Below, piece by piece: positions 27,126 to 36,022 of a DNA stretch of 60,406 bases. Position 1 is the stretch's first letter. Each line of letters opens with the position of its first letter. The notes under the pieces were generated by a model that was not told the DNA's origin, did not search any database, and was given only the letters and a program-made list of their open reading frames with translations. Position numbers and translations under genes: made by a program. The stretch comes from JBDRED01 sp043820025 [NCBI: Elusimicrobiota bacterium] (GTDB lineage Bacteria; RUG730; JBDRED01). The DNA is taken from positions 1 to 60,406 of the forward strand of contig JBDRED010000009.1 in the NCBI GenBank assembly GCA_043820025.1, in the 5' to 3' direction.

Positions 27126-28959
27126 TATTTTCCATATTCTTTTTTTTAGTATTTTTTGCCTCGCCATTATCTATGCCGGCAATTAATTCGTCTAATTCTT
27201 CGCCTTCAATAACCTCGCGCTCAATAAGGCGGTCTACCATTTTTTGTATCGCTTCCTTATTCTCAGAAATATATTTCTTCGCGCGTTCATACGCGTCATC
27301 AATCTCATTCTTTATTTCCTGATCTATAGCCTCGAGCGTTTTATTACTATACTCCCTGGTGCGTGAAATATCCCTGCCAAGAAAAACTTCCTCTTCAGGT
27401 TTTTTATATGTCAAAGGGCCAAGTTTTTTGCTCATGCCAAACTCGCAGACCATCTTTTGCGCGAGCTGAGTAGCCTTATTAAGATCGTCCTGCGCTCCTG
27501 ATGTTATATCATCGCAAAATGTCTCTTCAGCAACGCGCCCGCCCAAAAACACGGTTATCTTGTCGATCATATCTTTACGCGACGTTAGATATTTATCCTC
27601 AGTTGGAAGCTGCAGCGTGTATCCGAGCGCCGGGCCTCTCGGGATTATTGATATCTTATGCACCGGGTCAGCGCCCGGAATCATTTTCGCGACAAATGCA
27701 TGCCCGCATTCGTGGTACGCGACAATTTTTTTCTCGCGTTCAGATATCATTCTGCTTCTGCGTTCAGGGCCTGCTATCACTCTATCTATAGCGTTTTCCA
27801 AATCGTCCATCTCTACAGCTTTCTTATTTTTTCTCGCAGCCAGAAGAGCCCCTTCATTACAAAGATTAGCGAGGTCGCTCCCTACAAAACCGGGTGTTCT
27901 TCTTGCAAGCACGCTCAGGTCTACTTGTTCAGCCAATTTTATATCGCGCGTATGCACTTTTAGTATCTCCTCCCTGCCTTTTAGGTCAGGGCTGGGCACT
28001 GCAATATGCCTGTCAAATCTGCCCGGCCTTAATAGCGCCGGGTCCAGCACATCCGGCCTGTTAGTAGCCGCGATTAATATTACGCCTTCCTTTGTGTCAA
28101 ACCCATCCATCTCAACAAGAATTTGGTTAAGTGTCTGCTCGCGTTCATCATGGCCGCCGCCTATACCTGCGAACCTATGCCTTCCCACAGCGTCAATTTC
28201 ATCAACAAATAATAAACATGGAGCATTTTTTTTGCCTTTATCAAACAGGTCTCTTACTCTTGACGCTCCAACGCCGACAAACATTTCCACAAACTCAGAT
28301 CCGCTGCAGCTAAAGAACGGCACATTTGCTTCTCCTGCCACGGCTTTTGCCAAGAGCGTCTTGCCTGTGCCGGGCGCGCCATACAACAAAACTCCTTTTG
28401 GAATCTTTCCTCCGAGTACCTGAAATTTTTTGGGATTTTTTAGAAATTCAATTATTTCCTCGAGCTCTTCCTTTGATTCATCACAGCCCGCGACATCTTT
28501 GAATGTGATCTTCTTTTCTTTGTCTGTCTGGAGCCGCGCTTTGCTTTTTCCAAAACTCATAGCTTGTTTGCCGCCGCCCTGCATCTGCTTTATCATAAAA
28601 AACCACAATAACGCGAATAGTATTACAGGCCCAAAGTACCACAAAAAATTTGAAAACAATGTGCGGTCTGATTCGCCTCTGTATTCAGGAACATTGTAAG
28701 ATTCAAGCTCCTCTATAAGCTTCGGATCATTCACTGAAACAACCTTATACTTCACTGCCTTGCCTTCCTGCTCATATTCGCCGCGAATCATGTTTGTGCG
28801 TATTATAGCGCTTGTAATCTGTCCTTGTTTAAGAAGCGATTTAAACTCGGAATAACTTACTGTGCGTGTAGCGCCGCCCTGCCCTATGTATGTGGACATA
28901 AGCCACGCGCCGGCAATTATTATAAGCCATAATGAAAGTCCTCTAAAAAATTTATTCAA
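27112..28959 (-). CDS. ftsH: ATP-dependent zinc metalloprotease FtsH
   Basis: The 615-residue protein has two membrane helices (residues about 8-24 and 108-124) around a periplasmic domain, then an AAA+ module with Walker [19 protein letters not shown], Walker [13 protein letters not shown] and the second region [19 protein letters not shown]. The zinc site is HECGH (HEXXH with Cys in the third place, where Ala is usual) plus the distal [10 protein letters not shown] aspartate. FtsH degrades unneeded membrane and short-lived cytoplasmic proteins. It is followed by folE with overlap and preceded by tilS, a very common order. Confidence 0.97.
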   Translation of the reverse strand: MNKFFRGLSLWLIIIAGAWLMSTYIGQGGATRTVSYSEFKSLLKQGQITSAIIRTNMIRGEYEQEGKAVKYKVVSVNDPKLIEELESYNVPEYRGESDRTLFSNFLWYFGPVILFALLWFFMIKQMQGGGKQAMSFGKSKARLQTDKEKKITFKDVAGCDESKEELEEIIEFLKNPKKFQVLGGKIPKGVLLYGAPGTGKTLLAKAVAGEANVPFFSCSGSEFVEMFVGVGASRVRDLFDKGKKNAPCLLFVDEIDAVGRHRFAGIGGGHDEREQTLNQILVEMDGFDTKEGVILIAATNRPDVLDPALLRPGRFDRHIAVPSPDLKGREEILKVHTRDIKLAEQVDLSVLARRTPGFVGSDLANLCNEGALLAARKNKKAVEMDDLENAIDRVIAGPERRSRMISEREKKIVAYHECGHAFVAKMIPGADPVHKISIIPRGPALGYTLQLPTEDKYLTSRKDMIDKITVFLGGRVAEETFCDDITSGAQDDLNKATQLAQKMVCEFGMSKKLGPLTYKKPEEEVFLGRDISRTREYSNKTLEAIDQEIKNEIDDAYERAKKYISENKEAIQKMVDRLIEREVIEGEELDELIAGIDNGEAKNTKKKNMENNDGK

Positions 28960-29036
28960 CGTGCCTCCCTTATTTGTCGCGCGTTATGCGTCCTCCGCCT
29001 TTGGCGAGACCAAGCGTATGTAATACGTATTATATT

Positions 29037-30419
29037 TTATTTACCGCTCATTTTTATCTTAAGAACCTTCTTTGTTTTATCGGTTACCTTATATTCGTCC
29101 GATGATCTATATCCGGCTATCCAAATAATTTTATTATCCGCAGTAAGCAGCGGTAGTCTGTGCCTCATACTTGGCGCTATTTTCTCGTCAGAAAAATAAT
29201 CCTGAATTTTTTTCGACCCCTTAGAACCGTATGGTTGAAACCTGTCTCCAATATGCCAAAACCTTAGCTCTATTTTTTTTTCTTTTATAAGCTCATAGTC
29301 AAAGAATGCGCATTTTTTATCTTTTAAATCTTCTATTTCTTCCTTAGTAATTACAGCCGTTTCAAAAAAATAATCTCCAAAACTTATCTTTTCACCAAAT
29401 AAAATTTGAGTTGTATCGAGCAAAGGCCTTGAATCATCTTTTTTTATAGAAAACACCAGTTTATTATATTCTTTTGATAAACAAATCTTGCCGGGCAATG
29501 TTATTGAAAAGTTATTATTATTTGTCTCAATCAATCTGCAAATACGCGAAATATGCGAAAATCCCGCGTTTTTTTGCAAAATATCATATAAAACACGTCT
29601 CTTTGTCGCTGTATTATATACCATAAACTTTTTAAAATCAATAACAATATTATATATATCCTCTACAGAACATCTTTCAATAACTATTGATTCTAAAGCG
29701 CTATTTGCTAATTCCTCTAAAAATAAATCCTCTTCTTGGAGAATAGCTGAAGTATTTTGCAAATGCTGTTTAAATGAAGGATTGTATGACTGCATTAACG
29801 GTATTAGTTCGTTACGAACCTTGTTTCTAAAAAATTTTGTCTCGTTATTTGTATGGTCAACTTGAAAATTAATGTTATTGCTTTTCAAATATGCCTCAAT
29901 CTCTTGCCTATACACATTTAGAAGCGGCCGAATTATTGTAATTTTAGAATCAGAGGCTATCTGCCTTTTTATTGGAATACCCGCAAGTCCTTTTGCTCCT
30001 GCGCCGCGGATAAGCCACATAAGCATTGTTTCAATATTATCGTCAGCGTTATGCGCGACCGCTATCTTTGCGGCCCCTGTATCTTTACAAGCCTTTGTGA
30101 ATAATTCATATCTTGCTTTTCTTCCTTTTTCTTCGAGAGCGGTATCTCCCCGCAAATCCGCGCTAAATGAAGTAAAAGGCAAATCAAGCCCCTCAGAAAA
30201 CCTTTTTACAAACGCCTCGTCTTCGTTAGACGATCTCCCTCTTAATTTATGATTTACATGAACAACGTGAAGATTAAAACCAATATCTTTTTGAATTGAT
30301 TTCAGAATATACAAGAGGCATACAGAATCAGCTCCGCCGCTTACGCCAATTACAACTTTATCGCCCTTTGCAATTAAATTATTATTTTTAATTGCGCTGA
30401 GAATTTTTTCTCTAATCAT
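29037..30419 (-). CDS. tilS: tRNA(Ile)-lysidine synthase
   Basis: The ATG at 30419 (MIREKILSAI) follows AGAGAGA and avoids an overlap with pfkA, so I prefer it to the one at 30458. The 460-residue enzyme has the PP-loop VVIGVSGGADSVCLLYIL, then VHVNHKLRGRSSNEDEAFV, AHNADDNIETMLMWLIRGAG and a C-terminal domain with FWHIGDRFQPYGSKGSKKIQDYFSDEKI. It converts C34 of tRNA-Ile(CAU) to lysidine so that it reads AUA. tilS upstream of ftsH is widespread. Confidence 0.96.
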   Translation of the reverse strand: MIREKILSAIKNNNLIAKGDKVVIGVSGGADSVCLLYILKSIQKDIGFNLHVVHVNHKLRGRSSNEDEAFVKRFSEGLDLPFTSFSADLRGDTALEEKGRKARYELFTKACKDTGAAKIAVAHNADDNIETMLMWLIRGAGAKGLAGIPIKRQIASDSKITIIRPLLNVYRQEIEAYLKSNNINFQVDHTNNETKFFRNKVRNELIPLMQSYNPSFKQHLQNTSAILQEEDLFLEELANSALESIVIERCSVEDIYNIVIDFKKFMVYNTATKRRVLYDILQKNAGFSHISRICRLIETNNNNFSITLPGKICLSKEYNKLVFSIKKDDSRPLLDTTQILFGEKISFGDYFFETAVITKEEIEDLKDKKCAFFDYELIKEKKIELRFWHIGDRFQPYGSKGSKKIQDYFSDEKIAPSMRHRLPLLTADNKIIWIAGYRSSDEYKVTDKTKKVLKIKMSGK

Positions 30420-30435
30420 TTTTATCTCTCTGCTT

Positions 30436-31524
30436 TTATACTCCGAAACTAACTCCAAACGCTTTTGCTGTTCTTACAAGTTCGTGGTTTTTAGAAACAT
30501 TTTTTGTTTTGCCCGCAATTTTTTCTAAAGAAACATACACAAGCTTTCCTCCTCTTGAACCAACCATACATCCGAATTTTTTCTTAACAGCCATATTTAT
30601 CGCTTCATACCCAAACTCAGACGCAAGAATTCTGTCATAAGCAGTAGGAGTCCCTCCTCTCTGCAAATGCCCAAGCACAACAACCCTGCACTCTTTAGCT
30701 GTAAGTTTCTCTAAATCATCCGCAAGCTTCATACCTGCTCCGCCAAGCCTTACGGGATCTGTGCTTTCATTAATAATCTTTTGCACGCTAAACCTGCCGC
30801 CTTTAGGCTTTGCCCCCTCGGAAATAACTATAATCGTAAACAGCCTTCCTTTATTTTGTCTATCCTTTAATACCTGTAATATTTTTGTAATTTCATACGG
30901 CATTTCCGGCAAGAGTATTATGTCTCCTCCTCCTGCTATGCCTGAATGCAAAGCAATCCAGCCGGCGTACCTTCCCATAACCTCCACAATAATTACTCTA
31001 TGGTGCGACTCTGCCGTAGTATGCAGTCTGTCAATAGCTTCAGTCACAATCGAGACAGCTGTGTCAAATCCAAATGTCCTGTCTGTTCCTATTAGGTCAT
31101 TGTCTATGGTTTTTGGAACGCCAATAACATTTATCCCGTCTTTATAAAGCTTATACGCAATACTCTGAGAACCGTCGCCGCCTATGCAAACCAATGCTTC
31201 AAGCCCTAATTCTTTATAATTTTTTATCGCTTCCTTTGACCTATCCTCTATAATTAATTTCCCTTTTTTTTTATATGGAAACCTGTATGGATTTGCGGTA
31301 TTTGATGTGCCAAGCACAGTGCCGCCCTTTGTTATTATTCCTGAAACATCATTAAATGATAAATGTTTATATTTATTTGTAACAAGGCCTTCATATCCGT
31401 CATAAAATCCAATGATCTCTATACCGTGTTCTGTCACAGCTGATTTAACCACGGCCCGTAGAACAGCATTAAGGCCCGGGCAGTCGCCTCCTGCAGTCAA
31501 TACACCAATTCGTTTAACAGTCAT
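30436..31524 (-). CDS. pfkA: 6-phosphofructokinase
   Basis: The start at 31524 has GGAGGG six bases upstream, better than the alternative at 31542. The 362-residue protein matches group A phosphofructokinase: IGVLTAGGDCPGLNAVLRAVV, LVCIGGDGSQSIAYKL, GVPKTIDNDLIGTDRTFGFDTA and VLGHLQRGGTPTAYDRILA. The glycine in GGDG points to ATP rather than pyrophosphate as donor, while the Lys in PKTIDND is shared by actinobacterial ATP enzymes and pyrophosphate enzymes. It performs the committed step of glycolysis. It precedes tilS by 16 bases. Confidence 0.94.
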   Translation of the reverse strand: MTVKRIGVLTAGGDCPGLNAVLRAVVKSAVTEHGIEIIGFYDGYEGLVTNKYKHLSFNDVSGIITKGGTVLGTSNTANPYRFPYKKKGKLIIEDRSKEAIKNYKELGLEALVCIGGDGSQSIAYKLYKDGINVIGVPKTIDNDLIGTDRTFGFDTAVSIVTEAIDRLHTTAESHHRVIIVEVMGRYAGWIALHSGIAGGGDIILLPEMPYEITKILQVLKDRQNKGRLFTIIVISEGAKPKGGRFSVQKIINESTDPVRLGGAGMKLADDLEKLTAKECRVVVLGHLQRGGTPTAYDRILASEFGYEAINMAVKKKFGCMVGSRGGKLVYVSLEKIAGKTKNVSKNHELVRTAKAFGVSFGV

Positions 31525-31643
31525 ATATTCCCTCCGTTTCATAAGTTAATGAGTTATTATAATTGTTACAATACTTCCGAATTCTATTTTATATTATTTT
31601 ATTTGAATCGGCTAGTTTGATGATTGATTATAAAAGAATTATT

Positions 31644-31717
31644 TAGCGGCGCAGGGATTTGAACCCCGGACCTGCGGATTATGATTCCGTCGCTCTAACC
31701 AGCTGAGCTACGCCGCC
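31644..31717 (-). tRNA. tRNA-Met (CAT)
   Basis: The 74-base gene folds as a cloverleaf: acceptor GGCGGCG with CGCCGCT, D stem GCTC/GAGC, anticodon loop ATCATAA, T loop TTCAAAT. It resembles elongator tRNA-Met (GTAGCTCAGCTGGTTAGAGC). The anticodon stem has one A-C mismatch at its outer pair. CCA is not encoded. Confidence 0.93.
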
Positions 31718-31782
31718 AATAATTGAAATGATTTATATGTATACCAATTTAATGCTTGTTTTTCAAGTGAAAAGTGAACTGA

Positions 31783-31838
31783 GGGACAGACCCCAAAATT
31801 CGGAAAATTTTAAAATACCTGATTTTGGGGGCTGTTCC
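31783..31838. repeat. GGGACAG-family inverted repeat with 17-bp arms
   Basis: The arms at 31783-31799 (GGGACAGACCCCAAAAT) and 31822-31838 match as an inverted repeat in 15 of 17 positions, with a 22-base AT-rich loop. The element lies between the tlpA-like gene stop and tRNA-Met. It could also act as a transcript end for the tlpA-like gene. Confidence 0.75.
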
Positions 31839-31843
31839 TCCGG

Positions 31844-32392
31844 TTATAGAAGCTCAAGTATTTGTTTTTCAAAAACCTCTTTTGGCGCATATCCAATATG
31901 TTTACCTCTAATATTTCCTTCCCTGTCAATAATAAATGTTGTTGGTATGCCCCTAATTCCGCCATACGCAATTGTAACAGGCTCATCACCTAAAACAAGC
32001 GTGTAATTTATTCCCATCTCCTCTGCAAATGGAGCAATAACTCCGGGCCCTTCCATATCAAGCGTAACTCCGACTATTTCAAGTCCCTGTTCTTTGTATT
32101 TATTTTGTAGTTCAACAAATCCGGGTATTTCCATTCTGCATGGCGGGCACCATGTTGCCCAAAAATCCAGTATTATTACCTTTCCTTTTAAAGACGATAA
32201 AGTAAAATCTCCTTCTTCAAGAGCCAATGGCAATGTGAAATCGGAAGCGTCGCCCCAATCAGACGCTGTCAGAGTATTTTTTTCACTGACAGTTTTTAAA
32301 GGCTTTTCGTTTTTTGCAGCCTCACTGCCGCAGCTGACTAAAAACACGCTAAATATAGTTACGAGTATTGCTGTTTTTGTTATTTGTATCAT
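31844..32392 (-). CDS. TlpA-like thioredoxin-fold lipoprotein
   Basis: The 182-residue protein has a lipoprotein signal with lipobox FLVSC (Cys 21). The mature part is an AhpC/TSA-TlpA redoxin: FTLSSLKGKVIILDFWATWCPPCRMEIPGFVEL contains the WCPPC redox pair, and GIRGIPTTFIIDREGNI holds the cis-proline. It probably reduces disulfides of periplasmic proteins or cytochrome c apoproteins. A strong promoter is just upstream and a palindromic repeat just downstream, so it looks like a single-gene unit. Confidence 0.9.
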   Translation of the reverse strand: MIQITKTAILVTIFSVFLVSCGSEAAKNEKPLKTVSEKNTLTASDWGDASDFTLPLALEEGDFTLSSLKGKVIILDFWATWCPPCRMEIPGFVELQNKYKEQGLEIVGVTLDMEGPGVIAPFAEEMGINYTLVLGDEPVTIAYGGIRGIPTTFIIDREGNIRGKHIGYAPKEVFEKQILELL

Positions 32393-32421
32393 ATAATCCC
32401 TCCTCTATTGTTTAATAATTT

Positions 32422-32449
32422 ATTATAGCAATATAATATTTAGTGTCAA
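32422..32449 (-). promoter_or_regulatory. Sigma-70 promoter of the tlpA-like gene
   Basis: Perfect -35 TTGACA (32444-32449) and perfect -10 TATAAT (32422-32427) are 16 bases apart on the minus strand. The start codon follows about 30 bases downstream, with GGAGGG in between. Confidence 0.75.
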
Positions 32450-32525
32450 GGAATATATTGTAATATTCATATATTATTATATAGTTTGTTCTGAAAAAGC
32501 GGGCCTATTGCAAATTTAATAATAA

Positions 32526-32556
32526 AAAAAACGCCGGCTTAAAGACGGCGTTTTTT
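32526..32556. terminator. Terminator after tRNA cluster (bidirectional)
   Basis: A stem of 11 pairs (AAAAAACGCCG with CGGCGTTTTTT) around a nine-base loop lies 36 bases downstream of tRNA-Asp on the minus strand. The G+C core flanked by A and T runs makes it effective in both directions. Confidence 0.8.
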
Positions 32557-32591
32557 AACGCAATACGCTGTTCGCGCAACGCATTACGAAA

Positions 32592-32668
32592 TGGCGGGGA
32601 CGACGAGACTTGAACTCGCGGTCTCGGCCTTGACAGGGCCGCATGTTAACCAACTACACCACGCCCCC
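32592..32668 (-). tRNA. tRNA-Asp (GTC)
   Basis: The 77-base gene has acceptor GGGGGCG/CGTCCCC, anticodon loop CTGTCAA and T loop TTCAAGT. The discriminator is G, as expected for Asp. CCA is encoded, unlike the other tRNAs of the window. Confidence 0.95.
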
Positions 32669-32759
32669 ACACCAAAAAGATTAAAGAGTTTATATAATAC
32701 GTTATACGCATGCTTACCCATCTAAAGGCGCCGGCCGCATCGCGTACTACGATTATATT

Positions 32760-32833
32760 TGGGCAATGAGGGAGTTGAACCCCCGACCTTTCGGATGTAA
32801 GCCGAACGCTCTAACCAACTGAGCTAATTGCCC
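32760..32833 (-). tRNA. tRNA-Val (TAC)
   Basis: The 74-base cloverleaf has acceptor GGGCAAT/ATTGCCC, D arm GCTCAGTTGGTTAGAGC, anticodon loop CTTACAT and T loop TTCAACT. The discriminator is A. CCA is not encoded. Confidence 0.95.
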
Positions 32834-32955
32834 AAAAAATTCAAAATCGCTAATCAAAATCAGAGAACCATTTACTACAATAACGCATTACTATTTATTA
32901 TCATTATATCCTATTTTTTAAGTTTAATTACACACTAAAAGTTTTTAATTAAACT

Positions 32956-33027
32956 TACCCCCAAGGGGATTCGAACCCCTGCTACCGCCGTGAAAGGGCG
33001 ATGACCTAACCGCTAGTCTATGGGGGC
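32956..33027 (-). tRNA. tRNA-Glu (TTC)
   Basis: The 72-base cloverleaf has acceptor GCCCCCA/TGGGGGT (closing G-T pair), anticodon loop CTTTCAC and T loop TTCGAAT. CCA is not encoded. Confidence 0.93.
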
Positions 33028-33047
33028 AAAATAGGCGTTTCTATTAT

Positions 33048-33119
33048 TGAGCCGGGTGCGACTTGAACGCACGACCACCTCCTTAAAAGGGAGATGCTCT
33101 ACCACTGAGCTACCGGCCC
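33048..33119 (-). tRNA. tRNA-Lys (TTT)
   Basis: The 72-base cloverleaf has acceptor GGGCCGG/CCGGCTC, D arm GCTCAGTGGTAGAGC, anticodon loop CTTTTAA and T loop TTCAAGT. It is the first tRNA of the cluster behind serA; 20 bases separate it from tRNA-Glu. CCA is not encoded. Confidence 0.95.
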
Positions 33120-33201
33120 AAAAAATATTTATCAACACATCCCTATTAATACCATTTTTAAATTTACTTCTCTTGAAGCATTAAAAAAGGGAAGAAATTA
33201 A

Positions 33202-34785
33202 TTACAATACCACCAGTTTAACTGAATTAATGTTAGGTTCATTCTCTATTATTTTTAAAACATTATTCGGTATAATTTGGTCAATATTTGTGACAATAAG
33301 AGCTTTCCCGCCCGATGTTTTTCTGCCAACCTGCATACCCGCTATATTAATCTTCGCTTCGCCAAGTATTGTGCCAATCTGCCCAACAACTCCGGGTATA
33401 TCATTATTTGTGCAAATTAATAAATATCCTGTTGGTATTGCGTCAATTGAAAAATCATTAATTCGTATTATTCTAATATTATTCTTATGCAGTACAGTGC
33501 CTGCAACAATATTTTCTTCCTTTTCCGTAGTAACCTTTACAGTTATAAGATTAACAAAATCATCTATTCTATTAATTTTACTTTCAGTTATTTTAATACC
33601 TCTTTCCTTAGCTAAAAAAGGAGCATTAACAAAATTAACCTCTTCTTCATATTTTTCAAGCAAGCCTTTTAATAACGCTGTTGTAATAGGGTTAACTTCA
33701 TAAGACGCGATTTCTCCGCCATAAGTAACTTCAACACGCCTAACTCCGCCTTCAGATATCTGCGCCTGCAAAGCTCCGAGTTTAATCGCAAGATTAATAA
33801 ACGGCTCGAGCTTCTTTAATAATTCCGGCGCTACGGACGGAACATTAACAGCATTCCTAACTAAATTATTTTCAAAAAAATCCTTAATCTGTTTTGAAAT
33901 ATCAACAGCGACCTTAATCTGAGCCTCTTCAGTAGAAGCGCCCAGATGAGGAGTAACAACAACATTAGCAAGCTTAAACAAAGGGCTGTCTATGCAAGGC
34001 TCTGTTGCATACACATCAAAAGCAGCGCCTTTAACTTTGCCGTTTTTAATTGCTTCAGCCAGATCAGCCTCATTGACTATGCCGCCGCGAGCCACATTTA
34101 TTATTCTTACATCCTTTTTCATCTTTGCGATTGTGTCTTTATTAATTAAATTTTCAGTTTCGCTATTGCGCGGTATATGCAATGTTATATAATCCGCTTC
34201 CTTTAAAATATCATCTATAGTTCCTAATCTAACCCCCATCTTTTCTGCCTGTTCCTGTGTGAGCATCGGATCATATGCTAAAATATCCATACCAAAAGCT
34301 TTTGCTCTTTTAGCAACCTCAGCGCCTATTTTACCAAGGCCTATAATACCTAAAACTTTATCTAATACTTCAGTGCCTGTAAATTCCTTTCGTTTCCATT
34401 CGCCCTTTTTTAAAGACTCATTCGCCTGCGGTATATTACGTGAAAGCGCAAGCATCATACTAATTGTATGCTCTGCAGCTGAAATTGTGTTGCCGCCGGG
34501 AGTATTCATTACAACTATACCCTTTTTGCTTGCTGCTTTTACATCTACATTATCTATTCCAACGCCTGCTCTGCCTATTACCTTAAGCTTTTTAGCCGCA
34601 TTGATTACGCTCTCTGTTACCTTGGTCTCGCTCCTAATGAGCAGAGCGTCATAGTCGGGTATTATTTTTATTAGTTCGCTCTCCGGCAGTTTTGTTTTAA
34701 CATCAATCGAATAACCATTGCTTTCTTTAAGAACATTTATGCCTTGTTCTGATAGTGGATCACTAATTAAAATTTTTATTGTCAT
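33202..34785 (-). CDS. serA: D-3-phosphoglycerate dehydrogenase
   Basis: The 527-residue protein is the long form of SerA. Residues 1-310 hold the catalytic and NAD domains: VIGRAGVGIDNVDVKAAS, LGIIGLGKIGAEVAKRA, the arginine in INVARGGIVNEADL, and the Glu/His pair with TPHLGASTEEAQ. Residues about 320-450 form the ASB domain, and the last 75 residues an ACT domain (NDIPGVVGQIGTILGEAKINIAGMQVGR) that usually senses serine. It commits 3-phosphoglycerate to serine synthesis. An aminotransferase gene lies 31 bases upstream and probably acts in the same route. Confidence 0.96.
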   Translation of the reverse strand: MTIKILISDPLSEQGINVLKESNGYSIDVKTKLPESELIKIIPDYDALLIRSETKVTESVINAAKKLKVIGRAGVGIDNVDVKAASKKGIVVMNTPGGNTISAAEHTISMMLALSRNIPQANESLKKGEWKRKEFTGTEVLDKVLGIIGLGKIGAEVAKRAKAFGMDILAYDPMLTQEQAEKMGVRLGTIDDILKEADYITLHIPRNSETENLINKDTIAKMKKDVRIINVARGGIVNEADLAEAIKNGKVKGAAFDVYATEPCIDSPLFKLANVVVTPHLGASTEEAQIKVAVDISKQIKDFFENNLVRNAVNVPSVAPELLKKLEPFINLAIKLGALQAQISEGGVRRVEVTYGGEIASYEVNPITTALLKGLLEKYEEEVNFVNAPFLAKERGIKITESKINRIDDFVNLITVKVTTEKEENIVAGTVLHKNNIRIIRINDFSIDAIPTGYLLICTNNDIPGVVGQIGTILGEAKINIAGMQVGRKTSGGKALIVTNIDQIIPNNVLKIIENEPNINSVKLVVL

Positions 34786-34816
34786 TAGTTTTACTTCCTC
34801 TTTAAAAATTACTTAA

Positions 34817-35944
34817 CTAATAATTCTTTTTCAGCAGCAGCACACCGCTGCCTAAAACAATCTTAACTCCTAATTCTGTTAATGCCATCTCAAGAGCGCT
34901 TATGCCTATTATCAAATCAAATCGTTCCATGTAGCCTAAATGCGCCATTCGAAATATTTTGCCTTTCAGGTCAAGCTGGCCGCCTGCAATACTGACGCCA
35001 TATTCCTGCCTGAGTTTTTTTACTATCTTGCCGCCCTCAATACCTTCAGGAACCTTAACAGATGTAACAACATCGCAAGGATTTGACGCAAATAGTTCAA
35101 GGCCCATTGCCTTAAAACCGGCCCTTGCGCCTCTAGCCAGCCTTTGATGACGAGCCCAAATATTTTCAATACCCTCTTCAAGCATCATCTCTAATGCTTT
35201 TGTAAGCGCCACAACTAAAGAAACAGGCGGCGTAAAAGGCGTTTCATTATCTGCTAATTTCTTTTTATACTTTTTTAAATCAAAATAATATTTAGGCAGT
35301 TTAGAAGACTCTACCGCTTTCCACGCTTTTTCATTTAGCGAAATAAATGCAAGGCCGGGCGCTAACATAAATCCTTTTTGCGAACCGGTTACAACAACAT
35401 CAACGCCCCACTCCTTTGTCTTCATTACCTGTCCGCCTAAACCGCTTATAGCGTCAACGACTAAAAGAGTTTCCTTATCTTTCACAAGCCCTGCCAATGC
35501 TTTTATGTCATTTACAACGCCTGTTGACGTTTCAATTAATGTTGAAAATATTGCTTTTATGCCGGGTGTTTTTTCAAGCCGGTCCTTTACCTTATTTATA
35601 TCAACAGCATTACCCCATTTTTCAACTATCACAATCGGCTCGATTCCATATGCCTTTATTATCTGCGCCCAACGCTGGCCAAAAACACCTGTGTCTAAAA
35701 CTAATACCTTATCCCCCGGAGAAAGAAGATTTATGACCGCCGCTTCCATAGCTCCTGTGCCTGACGATGCGATTATTAAAACATCATTATCCGTTACAAA
35801 TATCTTTTTTAATCCTTCTTTCGCCTTTTCAAAAATCGCGCTAAACTCAGATGTTCTATGGTGCAGTATAGGCTGGCCTTCAGCGCTTAAAACTTCCGGC
35901 GGCACCGGCGTAGGGCCGGGCGTTAATAAATATTTCTTAATCAT
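34817..35944 (-). CDS. Class V aminotransferase, alanine-glyoxylate/serine-pyruvate type
   Basis: The 375-residue PLP enzyme starts with LLTPGPTPVPPEVLSA and contains SSGTGAMEAAVINLLSPGDKVLV, VDAISGLGG and the PLP lysine motif VVTGSQKGFMLAPGLAF. These are marks of the alanine-glyoxylate, serine-pyruvate or phosphoserine-like aminotransferase group. Its place directly before serA suggests that it transaminates 3-phosphohydroxypyruvate (or hydroxypyruvate) in serine synthesis, replacing serC, which is not seen here. That function is inferred from position. A role in glyoxylate-to-glycine conversion is the main alternative. Confidence 0.88.
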   Translation of the reverse strand: MIKKYLLTPGPTPVPPEVLSAEGQPILHHRTSEFSAIFEKAKEGLKKIFVTDNDVLIIASSGTGAMEAAVINLLSPGDKVLVLDTGVFGQRWAQIIKAYGIEPIVIVEKWGNAVDINKVKDRLEKTPGIKAIFSTLIETSTGVVNDIKALAGLVKDKETLLVVDAISGLGGQVMKTKEWGVDVVVTGSQKGFMLAPGLAFISLNEKAWKAVESSKLPKYYFDLKKYKKKLADNETPFTPPVSLVVALTKALEMMLEEGIENIWARHQRLARGARAGFKAMGLELFASNPCDVVTSVKVPEGIEGGKIVKKLRQEYGVSIAGGQLDLKGKIFRMAHLGYMERFDLIIGISALEMALTELGVKIVLGSGVLLLKKNY

Positions 35945-36022
35945 AAACCCTCCAAACTGTCACAGATTCTTAAAAATTTCCATTATTTTAAAAGGCTTTC
36001 TTTGCTATGTAAAGGCAGTATT

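Noticed and set aside
30436-31524. Pyrophosphate-dependent phosphofructokinase
   Set aside because: The PKTIDND motif alone would allow it, but the GGDG motif has the Gly typical of ATP-dependent enzymes where pyrophosphate enzymes have Asp.
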